The notes beneath the pieces are model-generated. The model saw only the letters and a program-made list of their open reading frames with translations. It had not been told where the DNA came from and did not search any database. A stretch of DNA of 64,000 nucleotides from an uncultured Lachnospiraceae bacterium (GTDB lineage Bacteria; Bacillota; Clostridia; Lachnospirales; Lachnospiraceae), in NCBI GenBank assembly GCA_934330725.1, contig CAKRGM010000001.1, positions 153,938-217,937 on the forward strand, written 5' to 3'. The position numbers and the translations under genes are program-made. Below, piece after piece: positions 37,338 to 47,209 of this stretch (the stretch's first letter is position 1; each line of letters starts with the position of its first letter).

Positions 37338-38663
37338 ATGGCTTTTGATATAAAAGATGAAGAAAAAGATGGAATAAAAGACGAAATTAAAGATGCATAC
37401 TGCAGCCGTCTCGGAATAAGCAGTGAGGTTTATGATTATACTGAAAATATACTAAAGGATTTAGAGGAAAGATTTAAGCAGATAGATAAAAATGCAGAAT
37501 ATAACCAGCTTAAGGTCCTTGGTGCAATGAGGAAGAATAAAGTGGCTGAAATGCATTTATCAGGAACAACAGGATATGGCTACAATGATGATGGAAGGGA
37601 TACACTTGAAAAGGTATATGCTGATATATTTAAAACAGAGGATGCACTTGTAAGACCACAGATTATCTGTGGAACACATGCGTTAAATATAGCTCTTTCG
37701 TCTAACTTAAGGCCTGGAGATGAACTGTTATCTCCGGTTGGAAAACCATATGATACTATGGATGAAATCATTGGTATACGTCCGTCAAAAGGAAGTCTTA
37801 AGGAATATGGTGTAACTTACAGACAGGTAGATTTACTGCCTGATGGAAGCTTTGATTATGATAATATTAAAAAGGCGGTAAATGAGAAAACTAAGCTTGT
37901 TACAATTCAACGTTCTAAAGGCTATGCTTCAAGACCTACGCTTTCAGTAAAAAGAATTGGCGAACTTATTGCGTTTATTAAAGATATCAAACCTGATGTT
38001 ATATGTATGGTAGATAACTGCTATGGTGAATTTGTAGAACTCACTGAGCCGTCTGAGGTCGGTGCTGATATGATAGTAGGATCACTTATAAAAAATCCAG
38101 GTGGCGGACTTGCACCATGCGGTGGTTACATTGCAGGAACAAAGGAATGCGTTGAGCAGGCGGCATACAGATTATCATCCCCTGGACTTGGAAAAGAGGT
38201 TGGTGCTACTCTTGGCACAAACAGAGAGTTTTATCAGGGCCTGTTTCTTTCACCTACAGTAGTAGCCGGAGCGCTTAAGGGTGCAATTTTTGCCGCAAAT
38301 GTTTATGAAAAACTTGGATTCAAGGTAATACCTGATGGAAAAGAAAGCAGACATGACATTATTCAGGCAGTTGAACTTGGAACACCTGAAGGACTTATTG
38401 CGTTCTGTAAAGGAATTCAGACAGCAGCTCCGGTAGACAGTTTTGTTACTCCTGAACCATGGGCAATGCCGGGATATGATTCGGACGTAATAATGGCAGC
38501 AGGTGCTTTTGTTCAGGGCTCTTCAATAGAATTAAGCGCTGATGGGCCACTGAAGCCGCCTTATTCTGCATATTTCCAGGGCGGCCTTACATGGTATCAC
38601 GCTAAATACGGTATAATGATGAGTCTGCAGAAGATGTATGAGGCAGGTCTCGTTAAATTGTGA
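37338..38663 (+). CDS. PLP-dependent aluminium-resistance/methionine gamma-lyase family protein
   Basis: A 441-residue fold-type I PLP enzyme of the COG4100 (YnbB) family. The PLP-binding lysine is in GSLIKNPGGGLAPCGGYIAG, and the aspartate contact is in VDNCYGEF. Members are labelled aluminium resistance protein or methionine gamma-lyase family; the physiological substrate is unclear. It starts one base after the miaA stop codon, so the two are co-transcribed, as is common in Clostridia and Bacilli. Confidence 0.9.
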   Translation: MAFDIKDEEKDGIKDEIKDAYCSRLGISSEVYDYTENILKDLEERFKQIDKNAEYNQLKVLGAMRKNKVAEMHLSGTTGYGYNDDGRDTLEKVYADIFKTEDALVRPQIICGTHALNIALSSNLRPGDELLSPVGKPYDTMDEIIGIRPSKGSLKEYGVTYRQVDLLPDGSFDYDNIKKAVNEKTKLVTIQRSKGYASRPTLSVKRIGELIAFIKDIKPDVICMVDNCYGEFVELTEPSEVGADMIVGSLIKNPGGGLAPCGGYIAGTKECVEQAAYRLSSPGLGKEVGATLGTNREFYQGLFLSPTVVAGALKGAIFAANVYEKLGFKVIPDGKESRHDIIQAVELGTPEGLIAFCKGIQTAAPVDSFVTPEPWAMPGYDSDVIMAAGAFVQGSSIELSADGPLKPPYSAYFQGGLTWYHAKYGIMMSLQKMYEAGLVKL

Positions 38664-38730
38664 TAATGAAGAATAATCATAAAACATTATCATATTACAT
38701 TAAAAAATTGTATACATCGAAAGTTCTTTA

Positions 38731-38739
38731 TGATATAAT
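38731..38739 (+). promoter_or_regulatory. Extended -10 promoter
   Basis: TGATATAAT at 38731-38739. The upstream TTGTAT at 38708 is 20 bases from the -10, too far for a normal -35, so activity would rest on the TGn element. It lies 58 bases before the DUF4321 gene. Confidence 0.5.
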
Positions 38740-38796
38740 CTAGTTTGGCTTATTTGCAAGCAATAGACAGGGCTGATACAGCAGAAAAGGAGTAAT

Positions 38797-39060
38797 ATGA
38801 GTAATGTTTCTAAGTATAAGAATGGCTGGATGCTGTTTTTATTTATTCTGATTGGTATAGTGATTGGTGGATTGATATCAGAAGCTACATCAGGCATAGC
38901 CGGTCTTAGCTGGTTATCTTATGGGAAAAGCTTTGGTCTTGACAGCCCACTTATACTTAATCTCGGTGTACTTGTAATTACTTTTGCATTACAGATTAAG
39001 CTTACGGTTGCCAGCATTATTGGCGTAGTTGCGGCAATTATAATTTACAGATTTATTTAG
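38797..39060 (+). CDS. DUF4321 membrane protein
   Basis: An 87-residue protein with two clear hydrophobic segments (about residues 11-30 and 52-86). It fits the DUF4321 pattern of small clostridial membrane proteins (GWMLFLFILIGIVIGGLI, then LNLGVLVITFALQIKLTVASIIG). It is typically found before radC-mreB, as here. Function unknown. AAAGGAG lies upstream. Confidence 0.87.
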   Translation: MSNVSKYKNGWMLFLFILIGIVIGGLISEATSGIAGLSWLSYGKSFGLDSPLILNLGVLVITFALQIKLTVASIIGVVAAIIIYRFI

Positions 39061-39097
39061 ATGGTTATGATATCCGTTTGTCCGGAAAGAGGGCAGT

Positions 39098-39808
39098 ATG
39101 ATGATTAATCAAAATAGTTGTATATGTATACAGGATTCGTATGGTCAGTTAAGGCCATATGAGAAGTGCCTTGAACATGGCAGTGAAAGCCTTACGGATG
39201 CAGAACTTCTGGGAGTTATCTTAAGAACAGGTACCAACGGTATGAATTCAATTGAACTTGCAGAGAATGTTTTTGAGGCTTGTGACAGTGAGAAAAGTCT
39301 TATAGGTCTTCTTGGGCTTTCAATTCCTGATCTTATTAAGATAAAAGGGATAGGAAAGGTCAAGGCTGTACAGATTAAATGTATCTGTGAACTGTCACGC
39401 AGAATTGCAAAGAAAACAGCATTCAAAAAAATAGATTTCTCGGATGCTGAGACAATTGCACAATATTATATGCAGGATTTAAGGCATCTGGCTAAAGAGC
39501 ATATGATAATGGTTATGCTTGATACAAAGTGCAGGATGATACGGGATACTGTTATATCGGTTGGAACTGTGAATTCATCACTTGTTACGCCCCGGGAGAT
39601 TTTTATTGAAGCTTTAAGACATGGGGCTGTTTCAATCATACTTTTACACAATCATCCAAGTGGAGACTGCACGCCAAGCCATAATGACATTGCAGTTACA
39701 CAACGGCTTAATGAAGCCGGAAAGCTTTTAGGAATTAATCTGCTTGATCATATAATAATTGGCGAAAACACATATACAAGCTTAAGAGAAAAAGATTTGA
39801 TTTATTAG
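39098..39808 (+). CDS. radC: RadC/JAB-domain protein
   Basis: A 236-residue RadC family protein: N-terminal helix-hairpin-helix region (ELLGVILRTGTNG, IKGIGKVKAVQIK) and a C-terminal JAB/MPN-like domain with the metal motif HNHPSGDCTPSHND. Historically called a DNA repair protein, though the family function is not settled. The location directly upstream of mreBCD is conserved in Firmicutes. GTG or ATG alternatives close to the start are possible (ATG 39101). Confidence 0.93.
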   Translation: MMINQNSCICIQDSYGQLRPYEKCLEHGSESLTDAELLGVILRTGTNGMNSIELAENVFEACDSEKSLIGLLGLSIPDLIKIKGIGKVKAVQIKCICELSRRIAKKTAFKKIDFSDAETIAQYYMQDLRHLAKEHMIMVMLDTKCRMIRDTVISVGTVNSSLVTPREIFIEALRHGAVSIILLHNHPSGDCTPSHNDIAVTQRLNEAGKLLGINLLDHIIIGENTYTSLREKDLIY

Positions 39809-39827
39809 ATGAAAGGAGCCTAAAAAT

Positions 39828-40850
39828 ATGGCACAGAATATTTACGGCGTTGACATTGGCACTAGCAATTTTAAAATGTGTTGCAAAGAAAAGGATAAAA
39901 TATTAAACGAGAAAAACATTATTGCAATTGCAAATAAAAAAGATTTGCTTGCATTTGGCGATGAAGCATATGAAATGTATGAGAAGGCACCTGAGAATAT
40001 AGAGGTATCATTTCCGGTTAAGTTTGGTGTTATTGCAGATATAGAAAATATGCAGACACTTTTATACAGTTTTTTTAATAAGATAAATGAAGACAAAAAG
40101 TCAAGTGGAAATACAGATTTTTATATTGCAGTACCAACTGATGTTACAGAAGTTGAAAAAAGAGCATTTTATGAACTTGTAGCAAATTCAAAAGTACGTG
40201 CAAAGAATATCTATATTGTTGACAAGCCGGTCGCTGATGCCATAGGTGCAGGTCTTGATGTAACCAAATCAAAGGGCATCATGATTGTAAATATCGGAGC
40301 TGAAACTACAGAAATATCAGTGCTTTCACTTGGTGGTATTGTAATCAGCAAGTCAGTTAAAATTGGCGGAAACAAGTTAGATGACAGCATAATAAGCATT
40401 ATAAGAAAAGAATATAATCTTGTGATTGGAAGTAAGACAGCAGAAGGATTAAAGAAAGAATTAGGAAGTGCAATCCAGACAGAAGAAAAATTTGCACCTG
40501 GCTTCGGAAGAAATGTCTTATCAGGACTTCCTGTAAGTGTGGATATTTCATCAGATGTCATTTATTCTGCGATTGTTGATCCATTACATTCAATTATGGA
40601 TTCTATAAAAGTTATTCTTGAAAGGACTCCGCCTGAACTTGCTGCAGATATCATTAAAAATGGTATTTATGTATCAGGAGGAACTTCAAGCATTAATAAT
40701 CTTGAAAAATTCATTAAGCAGGAAACAAACCTTAATGTGAATATAGTAGATAATCCGTCTGAAAGCGTGGTACGCGGTCTGATGGGAGTTGTGAGTAATC
40801 TTGAATTTGCAAGTGTTGCATATACACCTCAGGATAGAAATTATAATTAA
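39828..40850 (+). CDS. mreB: Rod-shape actin homologue MreB
   Basis: A 340-residue actin-fold ATPase that guides lateral wall synthesis. The phosphate-1 loop is GVDIGTSNFKM (residues 6-16), phosphate-2 is MIVNIGAETTEISVLSLGG, and the adenosine motif is GIYVSGGTSSINNL. AAAGGAG precedes the ATG. mreC and mreD follow in the usual order. Confidence 0.95.
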   Translation: MAQNIYGVDIGTSNFKMCCKEKDKILNEKNIIAIANKKDLLAFGDEAYEMYEKAPENIEVSFPVKFGVIADIENMQTLLYSFFNKINEDKKSSGNTDFYIAVPTDVTEVEKRAFYELVANSKVRAKNIYIVDKPVADAIGAGLDVTKSKGIMIVNIGAETTEISVLSLGGIVISKSVKIGGNKLDDSIISIIRKEYNLVIGSKTAEGLKKELGSAIQTEEKFAPGFGRNVLSGLPVSVDISSDVIYSAIVDPLHSIMDSIKVILERTPPELAADIIKNGIYVSGGTSSINNLEKFIKQETNLNVNIVDNPSESVVRGLMGVVSNLEFASVAYTPQDRNYN

Positions 40851-40867
40851 TAATAAGGGATGATATA

Positions 40868-41716
40868 ATGAAAAAGAAGTTATCTTCCATTTTGCAGCCT
40901 AAGAATGTCCTGATTGCGTTATCAGTGCTGTGTATTGCATTTATCGGATCAAGTTTTTTTACGGATAAGCTCACGGCACCATTGCGTAATGCAGTATCGA
41001 CGGTTATTATACCATTACAAAAAGGGATGAATTATATTGGGCTCTGGACATCAGAAAAATATAATACATTACAGGAGATGAAGACTGTTCTTGAAGAAAA
41101 TCAGCAGCTTAAGCAGCAGGTTAATGATCTGACAGAAGAAAATAATAAGCTAAAGCAGGATGGGTATGAATTAGACAGATTAAGAGGACTTTATGCTCTT
41201 GATCAGCAATATCAGAGCTATCCAAAAGTTGGAGCAAGGGTAATTGGATCAACAACTGATAACTGGTACAGTACATTTACAATAGATAAGGGAAGTAATG
41301 ATGGTATTGAAGTAGACATGAATGTTATTGCCGATGGAGGACTTGTTGGTATTGTTACGGAAGTTGGCAGTAACTATTCAATTGTCAAGTCAATAATTGA
41401 AGATAACAGTTATGCAAGCTGTATGCTTATTTCAACGGGAGATTCATGCGCAGCAAAAGGAGATTTGAAATTACATGATTCAGGACTTCTCCATCTTGAA
41501 TATTTAAAAAACGGAGTAGAAGTTCGTGATGGCGATAAGATTGTCACATCCAATATAAGCGATAAATACCTTGAGGGCATAGTTGTCGGATATGCTAAGG
41601 ATGTAAAAATGGACTCTAATAACCTTACGCAGTCGGGTTATATTGTTCCGGCAGTTGATTTTAATCATTTACAGGAAGTACTTGTTATTACACAGAAAAA
41701 AGTAGTAAAACAGTAA
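40868..41716 (+). CDS. mreC: Rod-shape protein MreC
   Basis: A 282-residue bitopic protein: membrane helix at about residues 12-30, a coiled coil at about 63-105 (LEENQQLKQQVNDLTEENNKLKQ), then the two beta-barrel MreC domain (GARVIGSTTDNWYSTFTIDKGSNDGIE). It scaffolds the elongasome outside the membrane and binds PBP2, encoded two genes downstream. Confidence 0.95.
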   Translation: MKKKLSSILQPKNVLIALSVLCIAFIGSSFFTDKLTAPLRNAVSTVIIPLQKGMNYIGLWTSEKYNTLQEMKTVLEENQQLKQQVNDLTEENNKLKQDGYELDRLRGLYALDQQYQSYPKVGARVIGSTTDNWYSTFTIDKGSNDGIEVDMNVIADGGLVGIVTEVGSNYSIVKSIIEDNSYASCMLISTGDSCAAKGDLKLHDSGLLHLEYLKNGVEVRDGDKIVTSNISDKYLEGIVVGYAKDVKMDSNNLTQSGYIVPAVDFNHLQEVLVITQKKVVKQ

Positions 41717-41747
41717 AGCGTATGTAACGCTGGAAATGGAGATTAGT

Positions 41748-42266
41748 GTGAAACGAAAAGTTGGAGAATTGATTTTAATAATTTTTTTCTATCTGCTGCA
41801 GGTTACTTTTGGAAGAGCAATTGCCATTGCATCAATCACACCTAATTTTCTTATAATACTTCCGGTATTATTTGGCTTTCTTCATGGTAAGAATGAGGGA
41901 ATGTTTGTAGGTTTTTTTGCTGGAATTATGTATGATTTATATTATACAAATATATTTGGTTTTTCGGCACTTGTTTTTGTTTATGTGGGTTATTTTGCAG
42001 GTGTATTTTATCAGAAATATGAAGAAAATGAAATACTTATTCCGTTAGCATTACTGCTTATCGGGGATTTTTCTTTTGGTTTTCTGGCATACGTTGGAAA
42101 TTTTCTGTTACATAACAGGCTTGACGCAATGTTTTTTATTTCAAGATATATTATGCCAGAAGTTGTATACACACTTTTGGTTACTGTAATATTATATAAA
42201 CCGATTGCTTTCCTGAATGTTAAATTAGAAAGCAAAAGCAAAAGGAGAATGAGTAACGGTGATTAG
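41748..42266 (+). CDS. mreD: Rod-shape protein MreD
   Basis: A 172-residue integral membrane protein with about five hydrophobic segments and the family pattern NFLIILPVLFGFLHGKNEGMFVGFFAGIMYDLY. Taken from GTG 41748 because GGAG lies six bases upstream; ATG 41736 would place that site inside the gene. Its last eight bases overlap the PBP2 start, so translation is coupled. Confidence 0.92.
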   Translation: MKRKVGELILIIFFYLLQVTFGRAIAIASITPNFLIILPVLFGFLHGKNEGMFVGFFAGIMYDLYYTNIFGFSALVFVYVGYFAGVFYQKYEENEILIPLALLLIGDFSFGFLAYVGNFLLHNRLDAMFFISRYIMPEVVYTLLVTVILYKPIAFLNVKLESKSKRRMSNGD

Positions 42267-45054
42267 GGATATTTTCGATTATATTTTAAGTTTGTTAAAA
42301 TCCAGGATAATGCCATTAGTGCTGTTTTTTATTTTAATGGCATCTGTTCTTATAAGCAGACTGTTCGGTCTTCAGATTGTAAATGGTAAGTCAAATGCAA
42401 GCAAGCTGAGCAGTTCAATTCAGATTACCACAGGTGTACCAGCAACAAGAGGAAGAATTTTTGACAGAAACGGTGTATTGCTTGCTTATAATGATCTTGC
42501 GTATGCAGTAAAAATAAGTGACAGTGGTACATATGAAAATAATGCTGTCAAGAATGAAAAACTTAACAATGCAATTGATAAAGTCTTGACAATCATTGAT
42601 GAAAAAGGTGACAAATATTCTAATGAGTTTAAAATCACAATGGGGAGTAACGGACATTACCAGTTTAATGTGTCCGGAACCGCACTGCTTAGATTTTTAA
42701 GAGATACGTATGGCGCTGCAACATTAAGCGACCTTAAAGATGAACAAAAAAATGCAACTGCAGATACTGTAATCAAGTTTTTATGTGACAAGTATGGAAT
42801 TGCAGATAATCAGTTTGGTACTGAACATCTTCTTGAAATACTTAATCTGCGTACTACAATGACAGCTAATTCATATAACAGATATTTGCAATTTACAATT
42901 GCAAATGAAGTTTCGGATCAGACTGTAGCTGCAATTCTGGAAAATTCAGATGAACTGGTAGGTATTACTGTCGAAGAACAATATATAAGAAGATATACTA
43001 ACAGTACTTACTGTTCACAGATAATAGGTTATACAGGAACAGTGTCAGACAGCGAACTTGAAACATTAAAATCACAAAACAGTTCATATGAAGCAAACGA
43101 TGTTGTTGGTAAGACCGGAATCGAACAGGCGCTTGAATCTGATCTTGCTGGTGTTAAAGGACAAAAGACAGTTTATGTTGATACAGTAGGAAGAGTTACT
43201 GAGGTTTTAAGTGAAACAGAGCCTAAAGCCGGTAATGATGTATACCTTTCTATTGATTCAAATTTACAGAAAGATATATATAATGCAATTGAAGACGAAC
43301 TTATAAAAATACTCACTACCTATATTACCAGTGGCGATACAAGATATACCTACAGTTCATCAACAGGTGAAGTGGACAAGGTATATATTCCTATAAAGGA
43401 TGTATATTTTGCACTTATGGATAATGGTCTTGTATCAATAGATAAGATTCCTTCAATGGATACGGATAATGCCCGCAGTATTTATAATGCGTTTTTGCAG
43501 AAAAAGCAGGAAACACTTAACTGGCTTCGTGGAGAACTTACAACAAATCCTACGAAATATGGAAGTCTTTCAGAAGAAAACCAGGTATATGTATGGTACG
43601 TATATCAGCTTTTAAAGGACAATGATATTCTTAAATCAGACAGCATTGATACAAATAATTCAGTGTATAAGGCATGGAATGAAAGTAATAGTGTAAGTCT
43701 TGAGGATTTATTAAAGCAGGCCATATCAGAAAACTGGATTGATATGTCCCAGCTTACACAACAGCAGTATACAAGTCTTGAAGAAACATATAATGCACTT
43801 ATTGACTACGTTATGACAGCACTTGATACAGATACGGCGTTTTATAAAAAAATGTACAAGTATATGATTGAAAGCGGACAGTTATCCGGTCGTTCTGTAT
43901 GTATGCTTTTATACGAGCAGGGAACACTTACAGATCAGGGTGAATATGACGGACTTAATTCAGGAAGAATTTCACCATATTCTTTTATGATAAATGCAAT
44001 AACAAATAAGATAATAACACCGGGACAGCTTGCATTAAAGCCATGTTCTGGTTCATGTGTCATGACAGATCCGACAAACGGTAAGATTATCGCAATGGTG
44101 TCATATCCAAGTTATGATAACAACAGAATGTCCGGTTCAATTGATGCTGAATACTACAGACAGCTGAATGAAAATAATTCAAAACCATTGCTGAACTGGG
44201 CTACTCAGTCACAGACAGCACCTGGTTCTACATTTAAAATGTGCTCATCAATAGCAGGTCTTGACAGTGGCATCATATCTACCGGAACAACATTTTACTG
44301 TTCTGGTGCATTTACAGAAGTAACGCCAAGCCCTAAGTGCTGGAAGCACAGCGGTCATGGCTCTGAAAATGTTTCAACAGCCATAAGGGATTCGTGTAAT
44401 GTTTATTTTTATACAGTTGGTTACAAGCTGGCATGTAGTAAAAATGGTTCATATGACAGTAATTATGGTACATCAATACTTCAGAAATATGCCGAAGATT
44501 TAGGACTTGCAACTAAAGCGGGAATTGAGATTGATGAAAAAACACCACATGCTTCAAATACCAATTCAATTGCATCGGCAATTGGACAGGGTAATCATCA
44601 GTACAGTCCGTTAAATCTTGCAAGATACTGTACAACTCTTGCTACTTCTGGTAAATGTTATAATCTTACATTAGTAGATAAGGTTACGGACCATGATGGC
44701 AATCTTATAAGAGAAAATCAGGCACAGGTAGTCAATACTTTACAGTTGAATGATTCGACATGGAATGCCGTACATTCAGGTATGCAGATGGCAGCATCTT
44801 CTTACACAGCTTTAAAAAAGGTTAAAATGCCGCTGGCTGCCAAATCAGGTACAGCTCAGGAAAAGAAAACAGAACCTGACCACTCACTGCTGATTACTTA
44901 TGGACCATATAATGACCCTAAGGTTGCATGTTCGGTTGTTATTCCAAACGGATATACTTCAGCAACTTCAATGGAACTTACTGCAACAATTTATGATATT
45001 TATGACAGAGATGTAAATGGCGCAGATACAACAGATGCAGCAAATGCAGATTAA
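42259..45054 (+). CDS. mrdA: Penicillin-binding protein 2 (elongation transpeptidase)
   Basis: A 931-residue class B PBP. After a cytoplasmic stub and one membrane helix (about residues 20-37) come the PBP dimerisation domain (GVPATRGRIFDRNGVLLAYND) and the transpeptidase with SxxK as STFK at Ser657, SxN as SCN at Ser712, and KSGTA at Lys862. It is much longer than the usual 600-700: about 240 residues (roughly 350-595) between the pedestal and the catalytic domain look like an inserted helical region. It starts at GTG 42259 within mreD. It makes peptide crosslinks in side-wall synthesis with RodA, encoded downstream. Confidence 0.93.
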   Translation: MIRDIFDYILSLLKSRIMPLVLFFILMASVLISRLFGLQIVNGKSNASKLSSSIQITTGVPATRGRIFDRNGVLLAYNDLAYAVKISDSGTYENNAVKNEKLNNAIDKVLTIIDEKGDKYSNEFKITMGSNGHYQFNVSGTALLRFLRDTYGAATLSDLKDEQKNATADTVIKFLCDKYGIADNQFGTEHLLEILNLRTTMTANSYNRYLQFTIANEVSDQTVAAILENSDELVGITVEEQYIRRYTNSTYCSQIIGYTGTVSDSELETLKSQNSSYEANDVVGKTGIEQALESDLAGVKGQKTVYVDTVGRVTEVLSETEPKAGNDVYLSIDSNLQKDIYNAIEDELIKILTTYITSGDTRYTYSSSTGEVDKVYIPIKDVYFALMDNGLVSIDKIPSMDTDNARSIYNAFLQKKQETLNWLRGELTTNPTKYGSLSEENQVYVWYVYQLLKDNDILKSDSIDTNNSVYKAWNESNSVSLEDLLKQAISENWIDMSQLTQQQYTSLEETYNALIDYVMTALDTDTAFYKKMYKYMIESGQLSGRSVCMLLYEQGTLTDQGEYDGLNSGRISPYSFMINAITNKIITPGQLALKPCSGSCVMTDPTNGKIIAMVSYPSYDNNRMSGSIDAEYYRQLNENNSKPLLNWATQSQTAPGSTFKMCSSIAGLDSGIISTGTTFYCSGAFTEVTPSPKCWKHSGHGSENVSTAIRDSCNVYFYTVGYKLACSKNGSYDSNYGTSILQKYAEDLGLATKAGIEIDEKTPHASNTNSIASAIGQGNHQYSPLNLARYCTTLATSGKCYNLTLVDKVTDHDGNLIRENQAQVVNTLQLNDSTWNAVHSGMQMAASSYTALKKVKMPLAAKSGTAQEKKTEPDHSLLITYGPYNDPKVACSVVIPNGYTSATSMELTATIYDIYDRDVNGADTTDAANAD

Positions 45055-45140
45055 ATGCAGATTAAACGTGTGCTTATGAGACAACAGCTGTTAAGGCTGT
45101 ACAACTGGCTAATCTATTTTGAAAATGAGAGGTGAGTGAT

Positions 45141-45938
45141 TTGGATAATTCAGTAATTATAAAAGGAAGCAGACATGGAATTACAGTAATCCTTGATGGA
45201 AACATGGAATTTTCAAAGTTGAAAGAATGCGTCCGCGATAAATTTACAAGTTCAGCAAAATTTTTTGGTAATGCAAGTATGGCTCTTGGTTTTGAGGGTA
45301 GAATTTTAGATGATGATGAACAGGAACAGCTTGTAGATATCATATCAGATTCATCAGATCTTAATATAATATGTCTTATTGATAATGATAAAGAAAAGGA
45401 TAGAATATTTGAAGCCGCAGTCAGCAAAGCTCTGGCGGATAATGCTTTCTCAAATCAAAACGGCATTACACAGCAGGCATTGTCAGATCAGCAGAATGAG
45501 ATAACAGCTGCCCAGACTGAAGATGATAAGGCACATGCGGTGGCATCTGATACAGATATCGGTGATGGACAGTTTTACAAAGGAACATTAAGATCAGGTC
45601 AGGTACTTGAAGCAGAAACAAGTGTAATTGTTCTTGGGGATGTTAATCCGGGCGGCAGGATTATTGCAAAAGGAAATGTAATTGTTCTTGGAAGCCTTAA
45701 AGGAAATGCATTTGCAGGTGCAAATGGAAATGAAGATGCATTTGTGGTTGCACTCGAAATGAATCCGATGCAGATAAAAATTGGAGATGTTATTGCCAGA
45801 TCTTCTGATGGTAATGACAAAGCAAAAACAAAAGAAAAAAAGAAAAATATTATGCCAAAGATTGCATTCGTAGAAGATGGTAATATATACATAGAAAATC
45901 TGGATGCGGATGTTTTGGAAGATATTCGGGTAAATTAG
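45141..45938 (+). CDS. minC: Septum site-determining protein MinC
   Basis: A 265-residue FtsZ polymerisation inhibitor: N-terminal domain (VIIKGSRHGITVILDG..FSKLKECVRDKF), a Gln/Asp-rich linker, and the C-terminal beta-helix (VIVLGDVNPGGRIIAKGNVIVLGSLKGNAFAG). A basic stretch KAKTKEKKKN sits near the C-terminus. TTG 45141 follows AGAGGTGA at the proper spacing; GTG 45132 is the alternative. MinD and MinE follow. Confidence 0.93.
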   Translation: MDNSVIIKGSRHGITVILDGNMEFSKLKECVRDKFTSSAKFFGNASMALGFEGRILDDDEQEQLVDIISDSSDLNIICLIDNDKEKDRIFEAAVSKALADNAFSNQNGITQQALSDQQNEITAAQTEDDKAHAVASDTDIGDGQFYKGTLRSGQVLEAETSVIVLGDVNPGGRIIAKGNVIVLGSLKGNAFAGANGNEDAFVVALEMNPMQIKIGDVIARSSDGNDKAKTKEKKKNIMPKIAFVEDGNIYIENLDADVLEDIRVN

Positions 45939-45949
45939 CCCGAAAAGTA

Positions 45950-45978
45950 TTGATTTAATTTTAAAAATCTCGCATAAT
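45950..45978 (+). promoter_or_regulatory. Possible internal promoter before minD
   Basis: TTGATT at 45950-45955, 17 bases, CATAAT at 45973-45978, in the 97-base gap between minC and minD. The -10 is weak, so this is tentative. Confidence 0.35.
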
Positions 45979-46035
45979 TATACAGTGTGGATTTAGAAAT
46001 ATATTTTCAAATGAAATGTATCAGGAGGAATTAAA

Positions 46036-46839
46036 ATGAGTGAAGTAATAGTTATAACATCAGGAAAAGGTGGAGTTGGTAAAACTACTACAACAGCCAA
46101 TATTGGTACAGGTCTTGCTAAATTAGGCAAGAAGGTCGTTATGATTGATACCGATACCGGTCTTAGAAATCTGGATGTTGTTCTTGGACTTGAAAATAGA
46201 ATAGTCTATAATCTTGTTGATGTCGTTGAAGGTAATTGCCGTATTAAGCAGGCAATGATCACTGATAAAAGATGCCCTAAGCTGTTTTTATTACCAACAG
46301 CACAAACAAGGGATAAATCAGCAATCTCACCTGAACAGATGGTAAAGGTAATCGACGAGATAAAGTCAGATCCTGAGGGATTTGATTACATACTTCTTGA
46401 CTGTCCGGCCGGAATTGAGCAGGGATTTCAAAATGCAATTGCAGGTGCTGACAGAGCATTAGTTATCACAACTCCGGAAGTATCAGCTATAAGAGATGCA
46501 GATAGAATTGTTGGTCTGCTTGATGCACATGGATTAAAAGATCATGAAGACCTTATTGTTAACAGAATCCGTATGGATATGGTAAACAGAGGTGAAATGA
46601 TGTCAATTGAAGATGTTAATGATATTTTGCAGCTTAACGTAATAGGAGCTGTTCCTGATGATGAAAATATTGTTGTTGCTACCAATAAAGGACAGCCTTT
46701 AGTTGGTGACAATAGTCTTGCAGGACAGGCTTATATGAATATTTGTCATAGAATTATAGGAGAAGATGTGCCATTCCTTGATTTGAATGGTAAAGGTGGT
46801 TTCTTTAAGAAGCTTTCATCATTATTCAAGGGAAGATAA
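46036..46839 (+). CDS. minD: Septum site-determining ATPase MinD
   Basis: A 267-residue deviant Walker A ATPase (GKGGVGKTTTTANIG at residues 10-24) that recruits MinC to the membrane. The C-terminal amphipathic membrane-targeting helix is visible as FFKKLSSLFKGR. Normal length. AGGAGG precedes the ATG. Confidence 0.97.
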   Translation: MSEVIVITSGKGGVGKTTTTANIGTGLAKLGKKVVMIDTDTGLRNLDVVLGLENRIVYNLVDVVEGNCRIKQAMITDKRCPKLFLLPTAQTRDKSAISPEQMVKVIDEIKSDPEGFDYILLDCPAGIEQGFQNAIAGADRALVITTPEVSAIRDADRIVGLLDAHGLKDHEDLIVNRIRMDMVNRGEMMSIEDVNDILQLNVIGAVPDDENIVVATNKGQPLVGDNSLAGQAYMNICHRIIGEDVPFLDLNGKGGFFKKLSSLFKGR

Positions 46840-46878
46840 AAACAGAGAGAAACAAGAAAGAAACCGGGAGGCATAAAG

Positions 46879-47163
46879 ATGAGCTTATTAGATTTATTTA
46901 GGAAAAAGGGCTCTGGTGATGTTGCAAAAGACAGACTTAAGCTTTTGTTAGTTTCTGACAGGGCAAACTGTTCACCAGAAGTTATGGAAATGATAAAGAA
47001 CGATATAATTAAAGTTATATCAAAGTATATGGTGATTGACGCAGAGGGGCTTGATATCCAGATTACATCAACGGATTCAGAAACTTCAAATGGAACTGTT
47101 CCGGCTCTGTTTGCCAATATTCCAATTAAAGATATGAGAAATAGTGACGAAAAGAAACGATAA
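46879..47163 (+). CDS. minE: Cell division topological factor MinE
   Basis: A 94-residue MinE. The N-terminus MSLLDLFRKKGSGDVAKDRLKLLL is the membrane and MinD-binding segment, and the C-terminal domain is the dimerisation fold (DIIKVISKYMVIDAEGLDIQ). With MinCD it would oscillate to protect the poles from division. In Firmicutes MinE is found in Clostridia while Bacillus uses DivIVA, which supports the clostridial assignment. Confidence 0.95.
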   Translation: MSLLDLFRKKGSGDVAKDRLKLLLVSDRANCSPEVMEMIKNDIIKVISKYMVIDAEGLDIQITSTDSETSNGTVPALFANIPIKDMRNSDEKKR

Positions 47164-47209
47164 AATAAAATGATATATTGTTATTTAAGATTGGAGATTA
47201 TTAATTATT

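Noticed and set aside
41716..41747. Hairpin AGCGT/ACGCT and ATGGAGATTAG before mreD as a third copy of the leader element
   Set aside because: Only the Shine-Dalgarno region matches; the two diagnostic hairpins and the loop complementarity are missing.
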